Source: Pseudomonas entomophila (GTDB lineage: Bacteria; Pseudomonadota; Gammaproteobacteria; Pseudomonadales; Pseudomonadaceae). Taken from it: 64,000 bases of DNA. This document shows positions 32,560 through 40,530 of this stretch, piece by piece (position 1 is the first letter of the stretch; each line of letters begins with the position of its first letter). A program made the position numbers and the translations under genes. Below the pieces are notes generated by a model that saw only the letters and a program-made list of their open reading frames with translations, was not told where the DNA came from and did not search any database. The stretch lies in NCBI RefSeq assembly GCF_029193575.1, contig NZ_JARGCS010000033.1:62001-126000 (forward strand), read 5' to 3'.

Positions 32560-35036
32560 CAGACCAGCCCCAACTGCTTGCGCATGCGCGCGGTGATCGA
32601 CTGCCGGGTCTGGGCCATCGCTGCCCACGGGTCGTCCACCTCGATCAGGCGGTCGCGCAGGTTGCCGAGGTGCCATTGATTGGCGCCCTTGAGCTGCGGC
32701 AGCTCCTCGCGCCAGATCGGCACCGACGCCGGCAGCCCGTCACGGGCGCGCAGCGAGTAGGCACACGCGGTGGTGGCGCCCTTGCCGTTGCGCAGGTAGT
32801 CGATGAAGATCCGCCCGATGCGATTCTTGGGCCCCGACACCGCCGACAGCCGATCGGGAAACAGCCCGGCCAGGTGCTCGACGATGGCGTGGCTGAAAGC
32901 CTTGACCTCGTCCCAGCCGGCGCGCCGGGTCAGCGGCACGACCAGGTGCATGCCCTTGCCGCCGCTGGTCTTGAGGAAGACCTCGAGGCCCAGCTCATCG
33001 AGCAGGGCAAGGGTCAGTTGGGTGGCTTCGAGCATGGCCTTCCAGGGCAGTGCCGGGTCCGGGTCTAGGTCGAGGACGAAGCGGTCGGGCTTGTCGAAGT
33101 CCTTGTCGGTGGCGTTCCAGGTGTGCAGTTCGAGCATGTTCATCTGCACCGCGCCCAGCAGGCTGTCGGCGCGGTTGAGCACCATCGCCGCCTGGCCGGC
33201 CTGGGCCTTGTCGTAGGTGAGCACCCGGGGAATGTGCAGTTGTCCAGCGTTCTTCTGGAAGAACAGCTCGCCGGCGAGGCCGTCCGGGGCGCGCAGCAGA
33301 GCCACCGGGCGATTTTTCAGCTGGGGCAGGATCCACTCGGCCACCTCGGCGTAGTACTCGGCCACCTGGCGCTTGGTGGTGCCGGTGGTGGCATCGATCA
33401 CCCGCTCGGGGTGGGTCAGGTGCAGCGTGCCGAGGGCTTGTGGTTCGGGGCTCGGTCGTTTGACGGCGTGCTTGGGCATGGCGCGCTCCCGGCCGATGGC
33501 GGTGGCTGGCTTGTCGTCGCGCAGGCCATGGAACACGGCATGGCGCACCACGCCGTCGCGGGTCATCTGGGCGTAGGCCACCTCGGCCAGCAACTGCGGC
33601 TTGAGCCAGTGCACGCCACGCGCCTCGGCGCCCGTGGGTGGGTTGGCCAGGGCCGGCTGGGCGGTTTGCAGCGGCGCGAGGCGGTCGTGGAGGTATTGCA
33701 GGGTAGTGGTGCTGAAGCCCGTGCCGACCTTGCCGGCGTACTTCAATTGGCCACTGTCGTTGTCGTGCAGGGCCAGCAGCAGGGCGCCGAACGCCGCGCG
33801 GCTGCCCTTGGGGTCGGTGTAGCCGACGATCACGAACTCCTGGCGTTGCTGGCACTTGAGCTTGATCCAGTCGCTGCTGCGCCGGCCCACGTAGGGGCTG
33901 CCGGCGCGCTTGCCGATCAGCCCCTCCAGTTGCAGGCGGCAGGCGCTGTCGAGCAACGACGCCAAGGGCTGGTCGAAGTCGGCGGAGTAGCGCAGGGTGT
34001 CGGACGCAGGGTCTGCCAGCAATTGGCGCAGTGTTTCGCGGCGTTCGGCCAACGGCACCTGGCGCAGGTCCTGCCCGTTTAGGAACGGCACGTCGAACAG
34101 GTAGTAGGTAATGGCTTGGTCATCGGCGGTGTCGAAGGCATTCTGCAATGCCTGGAAGTCGGCCACGCCGTTTTCCCCGGCGACCACCACCTCGCCGTCG
34201 AGCCACGTGCCGTCGAGCGCGAGCGCCCGAAGGGCCTTGGCCTGGTGGGGCAGCTTGGCGGTCCAGTCGTGGCCATTGCGGGTGAACAAGCGCACGTCGC
34301 CACCGTCGAGGCGGGCGAGGATCCGGTAGCCGTCGAACTTGACCTCGTAGCGCCAGTCGCCTTCAGGCGGCGAGTCGACCAGCGTGGCCAGTTGCGGTTG
34401 CAGGTGCTCGGGCAGGGCGGCCTTCTTGCGCCGTGCCGGGCGTGCGGCTGGCGCGCGGGCCGCCTTGGCCTTCTTCGGCGCCAGGCTGCGGTCGCTGAGC
34501 ACGCTGTCGGGCAGGGCTTGGACGATGCTGTAGTCCGCCTCGCTACGCGCCTCGCCGTCGTGGGACTTGACCAGCATCCACTGCTCTTTCTTGCCGGCCA
34601 GGTGGGTGCGAAACAGGTTCCACACCCCGGAAAGCTTCTCGCCTCGCAGGCGAAAACGCAGCTTGCCCTTGGCGTAGGCCTGGCGCGGGTCGCCGTCGGG
34701 CTCCCAGACGCCGCGGTCCCAGACGATCACATCGCCTGCGCCGTAGTGGCCTTCGGGGATGGTGCCTTCGAAACTGGCGTAGTCCAGCGGGTGGTCCTCC
34801 ACGTGCACGGCCAGGCGACGCACCTTGGGGTCCAGGGACGGGCCCTTGGGGATGGCCCAGCTCTTCAGGGTGCCGTCCAGCTCGAGGCGGAAGTCGTAGT
34901 GCAGGTGGCTGGCGTCGTGTTTCTGGATGCAGTACTGCAAGGCGTGGGGCTGTGCGCGGCGGCGCGATGTGCCACGCGGTTCGGGCGTGGCGTCGAAGTC
35001 GCGTTTGCGCTGGTACGCCTGCAGGGGTTTGGCCAT
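32559..35036 (-). CDS. ligD: Multifunctional DNA ligase D (non-homologous end joining)
   Basis: An 825-residue LigD with domains in the Pseudomonas order. Residues ~30-190 form the 3'-phosphoesterase (HDASHLHYDFRLELDG, HVEDHPLDY). Residues ~215-530 form the ATP-dependent ligase with the nucleotidyl-accepting lysine in EVKFDGYRI (K233). Residues ~545-825 form the primase-like polymerase (metal-binding DLDPD; HLVVPLTRRAGWDEVKAF). It repairs double-strand breaks with Ku, whose gene is not in the window. The ATG at 35036 has GGAG upstream; the longer frame adds unlikely residues. It is unusual that ligD heads an operon with lipid- or sugar-modifying genes. Confidence 0.95.
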   Translation of the reverse strand: MAKPLQAYQRKRDFDATPEPRGTSRRRAQPHALQYCIQKHDASHLHYDFRLELDGTLKSWAIPKGPSLDPKVRRLAVHVEDHPLDYASFEGTIPEGHYGAGDVIVWDRGVWEPDGDPRQAYAKGKLRFRLRGEKLSGVWNLFRTHLAGKKEQWMLVKSHDGEARSEADYSIVQALPDSVLSDRSLAPKKAKAARAPAARPARRKKAALPEHLQPQLATLVDSPPEGDWRYEVKFDGYRILARLDGGDVRLFTRNGHDWTAKLPHQAKALRALALDGTWLDGEVVVAGENGVADFQALQNAFDTADDQAITYYLFDVPFLNGQDLRQVPLAERRETLRQLLADPASDTLRYSADFDQPLASLLDSACRLQLEGLIGKRAGSPYVGRRSSDWIKLKCQQRQEFVIVGYTDPKGSRAAFGALLLALHDNDSGQLKYAGKVGTGFSTTTLQYLHDRLAPLQTAQPALANPPTGAEARGVHWLKPQLLAEVAYAQMTRDGVVRHAVFHGLRDDKPATAIGRERAMPKHAVKRPSPEPQALGTLHLTHPERVIDATTGTTKRQVAEYYAEVAEWILPQLKNRPVALLRAPDGLAGELFFQKNAGQLHIPRVLTYDKAQAGQAAMVLNRADSLLGAVQMNMLELHTWNATDKDFDKPDRFVLDLDPDPALPWKAMLEATQLTLALLDELGLEVFLKTSGGKGMHLVVPLTRRAGWDEVKAFSHAIVEHLAGLFPDRLSAVSGPKNRIGRIFIDYLRNGKGATTACAYSLRARDGLPASVPIWREELPQLKGANQWHLGNLRDRLIEVDDPWAAMAQTRQSITARMRKQLGLV

Positions 35037-35172
35037 GACGGGCTCCGGGAGAATCACAGGTCTCTCAGAGATGGAGGGGGCTGGCAGCGGCAGAGTTCAA
35101 AAGACTTTGCTCCGCTGAGGGGGGCGGTTTGTATGCCTGTGTATCGCGGCAGCGACCCTACGCATGTACATG

Positions 35173-35213
35173 CAAAACCCACGGTTGGCCGACACATCCA
35201 CGCGACGCAGGGG
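35173..35213 (+). promoter_or_regulatory. Promoter or leader motif shared with the YbdD-like gene
   Basis: Second copy of the motif described at 25034: CAAAACCC, CGGTT, GCCGACACAT and GCAGGGG in the same order. It ends 46 bases before the cupin start codon. It lies in the 222-bp spacer between divergent ligD and cupin genes. Confidence 0.5.
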
Positions 35214-35258
35214 CGATAGGGTAGGGCCTTCACATCCATCGCAGCGAGGTTCCGACAC

Positions 35259-35666
35259 ATGCGCCATACCCATCTGATTGCCAGCGCCGCGGTGTTCGCC
35301 GCCTTCACCGGCCTGGCCCAGGCTCAGGACGCCAAGGCCTGGCAGCAGGGCATCCATCGCACCGACCTGACGCGCAGCGACCTGCACGTCCCTGGGCAGG
35401 AGGTCATCCAGGTGCGGGTCGATTTCGACCCGGGCGTGGCGTCGCCCAAGCACTCCCACCCAGGGGCGGAAGTGGCCTATGTGATCGCGGGAACGTTCGA
35501 GTACCGGTTGGCCGGGCGGGCGCCGGTGACGCTCAAGGCGGGGGATTCGCTGTTCATTCCGGCGGGCACCGCGCATGTGGCCGCCAATATCGGCTCGACC
35601 AAGGCGTCGGAACTGGCGACCTACATCGTCAGCAAGCGCGACCCGTTGCTGAAGCTCGAGGAGTGA
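35259..35666 (+). CDS. Secreted single-domain cupin
   Basis: A 135-residue protein with a signal peptide (ASAAVFAAFTGLAQAQ) and one cupin barrel. Metal-binding residues are the two His in SPKHSHPGAEVAYVIAG with a Glu, and the later His in IPAGTAHVAANIG. It is probably periplasmic. Such small cupins may bind metals or act as isomerases or dioxygenases, but nothing further can be assigned. It is divergent from ligD and shares a leader motif with the YbdD-like gene. Confidence 0.85.
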   Translation: MRHTHLIASAAVFAAFTGLAQAQDAKAWQQGIHRTDLTRSDLHVPGQEVIQVRVDFDPGVASPKHSHPGAEVAYVIAGTFEYRLAGRAPVTLKAGDSLFIPAGTAHVAANIGSTKASELATYIVSKRDPLLKLEE

Positions 35667-35680
35667 GCGCCACCGTTGCA

Positions 35681-35712
35681 GGCAAATGCCTCGCAGGCGC
35701 GAGGCATTTGCC
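35681..35712. terminator. Bidirectional terminator hairpin
   Basis: GGCAAATGCCTCG and CGAGGCATTTGCC form a perfect 13-bp stem with a 6-base loop between the convergent cupin and Ohr genes. Confidence 0.8.
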
Positions 35713-35719
35713 GTTGGCG

Positions 35720-36139
35720 TCAGACCAGGTTGAGGGCGATGTCGATGTTGCCGCTGAGGGCCTTCGAATACGGGCAGGTGCTGTGCGCGGTGTCGATCAG
35801 CGCGCGAGCGGTGGCCGGGTCGAGACCAGGCAGGCTGACGTTGAGCCGTGCGCGCAGGAAGTAGGCCGGGCCGGCGGTGCCCAGGTCCACTTCGGCGTCG
35901 ACGGCCAGGTCCATGGGCAGGGCCACCTTGGCCGCGACTGCGGCCTTGCCCAAGGCACCGATGAAGCAGGCCGACCAGCCGGCGGCCAGCAGTTGCTCGG
36001 GGTTGGTGCCGGGGCCGGAGGAGCCGGGGGCGGACAGTTGCACGTCGAGGCGGCCATCGTCGCTGTGGGCCGCGCCATTGCGCCCGCCGGTGGTGTGGGT
36101 ACGGCCGGTGTAGATCACGTGGTCGATCGGGTTGAGCAT
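35720..36139 (-). CDS. ohr: Organic hydroperoxide resistance protein (Ohr/OsmC family)
   Basis: A 139-residue thiol peroxidase. The two redox cysteines appear in LLAAGWSACFIGALGKAA and HSTCPYSKAL, and the N-terminal Arg region is YTGRTHTTGGRNG. Ohr reduces organic hydroperoxides using lipoylated proteins. The ATG at 36139 is the natural start. No OhrR repressor gene lies beside it. OsmC proper is a close alternative, but the NPEQLLAAGWSACF stretch fits Ohr well. Confidence 0.88.
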   Translation of the reverse strand: MLNPIDHVIYTGRTHTTGGRNGAAHSDDGRLDVQLSAPGSSGPGTNPEQLLAAGWSACFIGALGKAAVAAKVALPMDLAVDAEVDLGTAGPAYFLRARLNVSLPGLDPATARALIDTAHSTCPYSKALSGNIDIALNLV

Positions 36140-36379
36140 GGAACGATTCCTCTGCAAGTCAGGGCGCTGGAGGGGCTGCGGATGGCAGCCCCGACGGCGG
36201 CTACTTTGCGTGGCTCATGTAGGCGGCATGTGTCGACGCAGGCGCGCTTGTGCAAGCGTGTGTAAGCGGCGCCGGGGCAGATACACAGCGATACATGCCG
36301 GGCGCCTTGCGGCCAGAAATGTGAATTTTCCCCCGTGCAGCGCAGTCGACCGCATGAACCCACCTGATGGAGAGCCGAC

Positions 36380-36847
36380 ATGGCCCAGCCAGACGATCCC
36401 AGGAGCCCGACCCCGGCAGAAATCGACGACACCGAAGACCGCATGGGCAGCGTGCGCGAGCTGGATTTCAGTGAGCGCAACGATGAGCGTCGCGGTCGCA
36501 TCGGCGACGAACGCCCTGCGCGCGAGGACGCCAAGGAGTACCCGCCCCAACGTGTCGCGCAAAGTGGCCTGAGTGGTGGCGAAGCCCTGACCGACAGCCT
36601 GCACGAAGACAACGTCACCCTCGACGACCTCAGCCCCGACACCCTCTACGACCAGACCGGCGCCCGCGATCCGCGGGAGCCCGGCGGCGAAGGGCCGCTC
36701 GATCGCAGCCTGCGGCGGGTCGATGCCGACGAGATCGGCGGTGGTATCGGGCTGGACGAGGCCGAACTGGCCCGTTCCGCGCCGTTGGACGGCGAGCCAT
36801 GGACCGATCAGGTGATCGACGATGACGACGGGAGCACGCAGCCATGA
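36380..36847 (+). CDS. Acidic, low-complexity protein of unknown function
   Basis: A 155-residue, strongly acidic and probably disordered protein (DDTEDRMGSVRELDFSERND; LSPDTLYDQTGARDPREPGG; PWTDQVIDDDDGS). No catalytic motif or membrane span is seen. Similar pseudomonad proteins are sometimes labelled HPr-related, a name I cannot support from this sequence. GGAGAG precedes the ATG. Its stop overlaps the start of the metallothionein gene by 4 bp, so the two are coupled and may share a stress or metal role. Confidence 0.75.
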   Translation: MAQPDDPRSPTPAEIDDTEDRMGSVRELDFSERNDERRGRIGDERPAREDAKEYPPQRVAQSGLSGGEALTDSLHEDNVTLDDLSPDTLYDQTGARDPREPGGEGPLDRSLRRVDADEIGGGIGLDEAELARSAPLDGEPWTDQVIDDDDGSTQP

Positions 36848-37014
36848 ACGAACAACGTTGTGCCTGCCCGCAGTGCGGGTGTCGTGTGGACGCCAGCGCG
36901 GTGGTGCGCGAGGGCAAGCTGTATTGCTGTGAAGCCTGTGCCAATGGGCATCGTAACGGCGAGCCGTGCCAGAGGGGGCAGTGCAAGTGTGCCGAGGGGC
37001 CGAGGCCGGATTGA
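36844..37014 (+). CDS. Bacterial metallothionein
   Basis: A 56-residue cysteine-rich protein with ten cysteines and one internal histidine. The pattern is CACPQCGC near the start, YCCEACANGH in the middle and CQRGQCKC at the end, as in the SmtA/BmtA family that binds zinc, cadmium or copper in a cluster. It starts within the last codons of the acidic-protein gene (ATGA overlap). It is shorter than common gene-calling limits and easily missed. No SmtB-type repressor gene is nearby. Confidence 0.92.
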   Translation: MNEQRCACPQCGCRVDASAVVREGKLYCCEACANGHRNGEPCQRGQCKCAEGPRPD

Positions 37015-37033
37015 CCGCATCAGGGCGTTTGTA

Positions 37034-37120
37034 CCGGTCCTATCGCGGGGCAAGCCCACAGGCTCACCGCTGGCCCTGAAGAGCCTGAGGGGAGCGGGCT
37101 GGCCCCGCGATAGGGTCGAT
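37034..37120. repeat. Inverted pair of REP elements
   Basis: CGGTCCTATCGCGGGGCAAG and AGCGGGCTGGCCCCGCGATA flank about 30 bases. They lie between the metallothionein gene and a convergent gene. Confidence 0.8.
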
Positions 37121-37142
37121 ACAGCCCACCCAAGCTGCGGTT

Positions 37143-37571
37143 TCAATGGGTCTGCCAGATGCCATTGCTGCGTTCGCAGTCGTTTCGCGCCTGGCCCAGG
37201 CTCGGGGTGTCGTAGTAGTAGGTGATCACCCGTGCATCCTTGGGCAACGCCGGGCGGGTGGATGGTTCGCTGCGGCCGGCGGCCTTGGGGTTGGCCAGCG
37301 ATTCCTGGGTCAGCGGCGCGATGCAACTGCCCACGCTGCCATCGGCGCAGCGCGGCACGCGGGTTTTTTCGGTGCTGAGCATGTCCTTGCTTTCGTTGCT
37401 GCACGACCAGGCGATGGCCTCGGCCGGCATGTTGCCGTAGCTGTAGCAGCTGTGCCGCTCCACCGGCGTGATGGCGTCGCTGGATGAGCGGGTGATCACG
37501 TCGCAGGCATCGGCCAGGGCCGCGCTGCCATGCAGGCAGGCGAGGAGCAACAGCAGGGTTCGGATACGCAT
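37143..37571 (-). CDS. Secreted protein of unknown function
   Basis: A 142-residue protein with a signal peptide (MRIRTLLLLLACLHGSAALA) and six cysteines in the mature part (CDVITRSSSDAI; HSCYSYGNMPAEAIAWSCSN; RCADGSVGSCIAP; NDCERSNGIWQTH), suggesting disulfide bonds in the periplasm. No family is recognised. It ends the DUF72-EEP-ClsB-YbhN gene run on the same strand, 15 bases after the YbhN-like gene. Confidence 0.8.
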   Translation of the reverse strand: MRIRTLLLLLACLHGSAALADACDVITRSSSDAITPVERHSCYSYGNMPAEAIAWSCSNESKDMLSTEKTRVPRCADGSVGSCIAPLTQESLANPKAAGRSEPSTRPALPKDARVITYYYDTPSLGQARNDCERSNGIWQTH

Positions 37572-37586
37572 GGCACACCTCCGGAG

Positions 37587-38546
37587 TCAGGTCTTGCGCA
37601 AGGCTGCCTTGCCGCGCTGGCGCATAGCCCTGGCGCGCTTTTCCAGGACCAGGTAGGTGACGACCGCCAGCAACAGGGGGATCAGGTAGTACAAGGTGCG
37701 GTAGCCGAGCAGCGCGGCCACCAGGCTGCCCTGGCCGAGTTGGCCATGCAGCAGAGCGAGGAACACCGCTTCGAGCACGCCAAGGCCGGCGGGAATATGC
37801 GCCACCACCCCGGCCACGCAACTGATCAGCAGGACCCCGAGCACCGACGGGTAGAACAGATCGCCCGGCAGCAGCCAGTGGATCAGCGCTGCCATCAGGG
37901 CCCAGTTGCTCGCCCCCAAGGCCACCTGGCACAGCGCCAGGCGCAGCGACGGCAAGGTGATCTCGTGCTCGCGCAGCGTCCAGGTACGGCGCTTGGCGAA
38001 GGCGCAGGCCAGCAGGTAGCCGAGCGCCACGGCGATCATCAGGCCGCCGACCAGTTGCAGCCCGGTGGCCCCCAGCGCCCAGTTGTCCGGCAGGCGCACC
38101 AGGCGCAAGGCGAACACCGTGCCGGCCAGCAGCAGGTAACCCATCCAGTTGGTCAGCAGGCCCAGGGTCAGGATCTTGGTGATGGTCGCGGTGTCCAGCC
38201 CCAGCCTGCTGTACAGCCGGTAACGCAGGGCGACACCGCCGACCCAGGTGGTGAAGTTCAGGTTGAAGGCATAGCAGACGAACGCCACCGGCAACACCTG
38301 CCGCGCGGGTAGCGGGTGCCCGGTATAGGCGCGCGCGAGCAGGTCGTAGCTGGCGAACACCAGGTAGCTGGCCAGCGCCAGGGCCAGGCCGACCAGCAAG
38401 GTGCCGGGTTTGTACGCCAACAGAGACTGGCGCACCTCGTTCCAGTCCAGGTTGCGCGCCAGCAGGTACAGCAGCGTGGGCACCAGCAGCAGGAATACCA
38501 CCGTCAACAGGCGCTTGGCCCAGGTTTGCCATGTCGTGCGCGCCAT
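37587..38546 (-). CDS. YbhN-like membrane protein (LPG synthase transmembrane family)
   Basis: A 319-residue integral membrane protein with about eight spans (LLTVVFLLLVPTLLYLLARN; LLVGLALALASYLVFASYDL; CYAFNLNFTTWVGGVALRYR). The NFTTWVGGVALRYRLYSRLG and AHIPAGLGVLEAVFLALL stretches are typical of the YbhN / lysylphosphatidylglycerol-synthase TM family; it lacks the soluble aminoacyl-transferase domain. Recent work ties YbhN-type proteins to lipid trafficking in Gram-negative envelopes. It follows the ClsB-like gene with one shared base, as in E. coli ybhPON. Confidence 0.87.
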   Translation of the reverse strand: MARTTWQTWAKRLLTVVFLLLVPTLLYLLARNLDWNEVRQSLLAYKPGTLLVGLALALASYLVFASYDLLARAYTGHPLPARQVLPVAFVCYAFNLNFTTWVGGVALRYRLYSRLGLDTATITKILTLGLLTNWMGYLLLAGTVFALRLVRLPDNWALGATGLQLVGGLMIAVALGYLLACAFAKRRTWTLREHEITLPSLRLALCQVALGASNWALMAALIHWLLPGDLFYPSVLGVLLISCVAGVVAHIPAGLGVLEAVFLALLHGQLGQGSLVAALLGYRTLYYLIPLLLAVVTYLVLEKRARAMRQRGKAALRKT

Positions 38547-39748
38547 CAGGTCTGGCCCTCGTGAATGTCGCCGTGGGCGTGGGCGGTGGGTTGCAGCGAG
38601 CGCAGCCGTTGCCGGTGCGCGGGGAACCACCCGGCGATGCGCGGGAAGTAACGGGTGATGTGAAAGCCCAGGAAGATCAGCGGCGCCCGCCACCAGTAGC
38701 CACGGATCATGCGCTCCAGGGTCACGGCCTTGCAGTGCTCGCCCGTTAGTTCGCTCAGGTGCGCGTACAACTGCTGGTTGAACGCCCGGTCGCGGATCAG
38801 CAGGTTGGCCTCCAGGTTGAACGACAGGCTCAGCGGGTCGAGGTTGCTCGAGCCCACCGTGGCCCATGCCTCGTCGACCAGCGCCACCTTGCCGTGCAGC
38901 GGACGCTGGCGATACTCATGGATATGCACGTTGTCACGCAGCAGGTAGTTGTAGAGCAGCCGCGACAGTGCGCGCACCCAGCGCATGTCCGGCTGGCCCT
39001 GGAGAATCAGCGTGACCTCGACGCCACGCCGGGCGGCATTGCGCAGTTCGCGCAGCAAGCGGTAGCCGGGAAAGAAATACGCGTTGGCCACCACGATGCG
39101 CCGGCGTGCGGCGCGGAATGCTTGCAGGTACTGGGCTTCGATGTCGGTGCGGTGGCGAGTGTTGTCGCGCTCGACCAGCATCGCGGTGGCGGTGCCGGCC
39201 GGCGCAGTCGCCGGTGGCACCGGGCTGGGGGCCTCCAGCACGGGCGCGAGCATGCGCCGACTGGAGGCATGCACCTGCGCCACCACCGGGCCGCTGACGC
39301 ATACGGCGTAGTCCTGCTTGGCCATGGCGCCGAAATCGCCAAGGTGGTCGGCGCTGTAGTTGATACCGCCAATGAACGCCTGCTGACCGTCGACCACCAC
39401 GATCTTGCGGTGCAGGCGGCGGAACAGGTTGGTGCGCATGCCGGCCAGGCGCGGCTGCGGGTCGAAGGCATGGAAGCGCACCCCGGCCTCGGTCATCGAC
39501 GAGACGAAGGCGTCCGGCAGGTCGGCGGTGCCGTAGCCGTCCACCGCCACGTCCACGCACACCCCGCGCCGGGCCGCGTCGATCAGCACCTGGCGCAACT
39601 GCTGGCCGACCTTGTCATCGTAGATGATGAAGGTTTCCAGCAGGATCTCCTGGCGCGCCTGGGCCATGGCCTCGAACACCCGGGGGTAGTACTGCTCGCC
39701 GTTGATCAGCAGCTCGACCTGGTTGTCCTCGACCCATGGGCTGTTCAT
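38546..39748 (-). CDS. clsB: Cardiolipin synthase B
   Basis: A 400-residue phospholipase-D-superfamily enzyme. Both HKD motifs are present: RLHRKIVVVDGQQAFIGGIN (first) and RPLHGKVALVDEAWATVGSS (second). The start LLINGEQYYPRVFEAMAQAR is typical of ClsB (YbhO). It makes cardiolipin, using phosphatidylglycerol and in E. coli ClsB also other phospholipids. No N-terminal membrane spans are found, unlike ClsA. Its neighbours (EEP-family upstream, YbhN downstream) match the E. coli ybhP-clsB-ybhN arrangement. Confidence 0.92.
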   Translation of the reverse strand: MNSPWVEDNQVELLINGEQYYPRVFEAMAQARQEILLETFIIYDDKVGQQLRQVLIDAARRGVCVDVAVDGYGTADLPDAFVSSMTEAGVRFHAFDPQPRLAGMRTNLFRRLHRKIVVVDGQQAFIGGINYSADHLGDFGAMAKQDYAVCVSGPVVAQVHASSRRMLAPVLEAPSPVPPATAPAGTATAMLVERDNTRHRTDIEAQYLQAFRAARRRIVVANAYFFPGYRLLRELRNAARRGVEVTLILQGQPDMRWVRALSRLLYNYLLRDNVHIHEYRQRPLHGKVALVDEAWATVGSSNLDPLSLSFNLEANLLIRDRAFNQQLYAHLSELTGEHCKAVTLERMIRGYWWRAPLIFLGFHITRYFPRIAGWFPAHRQRLRSLQPTAHAHGDIHEGQT

Positions 39749-40530
39749 AGGGCGACCTGCGCGGCTAACGGTGCGTGATCGGAGAGGTGCGACCAGGGGT
39801 AGCTGGACAGCACCTGGGCCGAGCACGGGGCGGCGTTGCGCAGGTAGATGCGGTCCAGGCGCAGCAGCGGCAGGCGGGCCGGGAAACTGCGCGCGGGGCT
39901 GCCGGTACGGTCGCCGAACGCCTCGACCAGCCGCGCCGACAGCACGCTGTCGGCCTTCAGGCGCCAGTCGTTGAAATCCCCGGCGACGATCACCGGCGCC
40001 TTGGCCGGCAAGCTGTCGAGCAGCTCCAGCAACAGCGCCACCTGGCGCTGGCGATGGGCTTCGCGCAGGCCCAGGTGCACGCACACCGCATGCACCTGCT
40101 CATGGCCGGGCACGTCCAGCTGGCAATGCAGCAGGCCGCGCTGTTCGTTGCCATGGATCGAGACATCGAGGTTGCGGTACTCGACGATGGGAAACTTCGA
40201 CAGCAGTGCGTTGCCATGGTCGCCGTGGGGGTAGACCGCATTGCGTCCGTAGGCGAATTGCGGCCACATGCTGTCGGCGAGGAATTCGTATTGGGGTGTC
40301 TGGGGCCAGTGCGGGTGGCGCCGGGCGTGCTGCTGGTGGCTGCCGTGCACCTCCTGGAGAAACACCAGGTCGGCGCCCGTGGCGCGCACCGCCTCACGCA
40401 ACTCGGGCAGGATGAAGCGGCGGTTGAACAGGGTAAAGCCTTTGTGCACGTTGAGGGTCAGCACACTCAGACGCTGCACGGTGGCGGCCTGGGCGGTGAT
40501 GCTGGCGGGGGCGGGCATGCTCTGGGTCAC
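39745..40530 (-). CDS. Endonuclease/exonuclease/phosphatase-family protein (YbhP-like)
   Basis: A 261-residue EEP-fold metal-dependent hydrolase. Conserved residues: RLSVLTLNVHKGF (Asn), LVFLQEVHGSHQQH (Glu), VIVAGDFNDWRL (Asp, Asn) and a final SDHAPLAAQV (Asp-His). Such proteins hydrolyse phosphodiesters in DNA, RNA or lipids; the clsB neighbour suggests a lipid link. It starts with GTG at 40530 overlapping the DUF72 stop by 4 bp (GTGA); an ATG at 40518 is also possible. Confidence 0.87.
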   Translation of the reverse strand: MTQSMPAPASITAQAATVQRLSVLTLNVHKGFTLFNRRFILPELREAVRATGADLVFLQEVHGSHQQHARRHPHWPQTPQYEFLADSMWPQFAYGRNAVYPHGDHGNALLSKFPIVEYRNLDVSIHGNEQRGLLHCQLDVPGHEQVHAVCVHLGLREAHRQRQVALLLELLDSLPAKAPVIVAGDFNDWRLKADSVLSARLVEAFGDRTGSPARSFPARLPLLRLDRIYLRNAAPCSAQVLSSYPWSHLSDHAPLAAQVAL

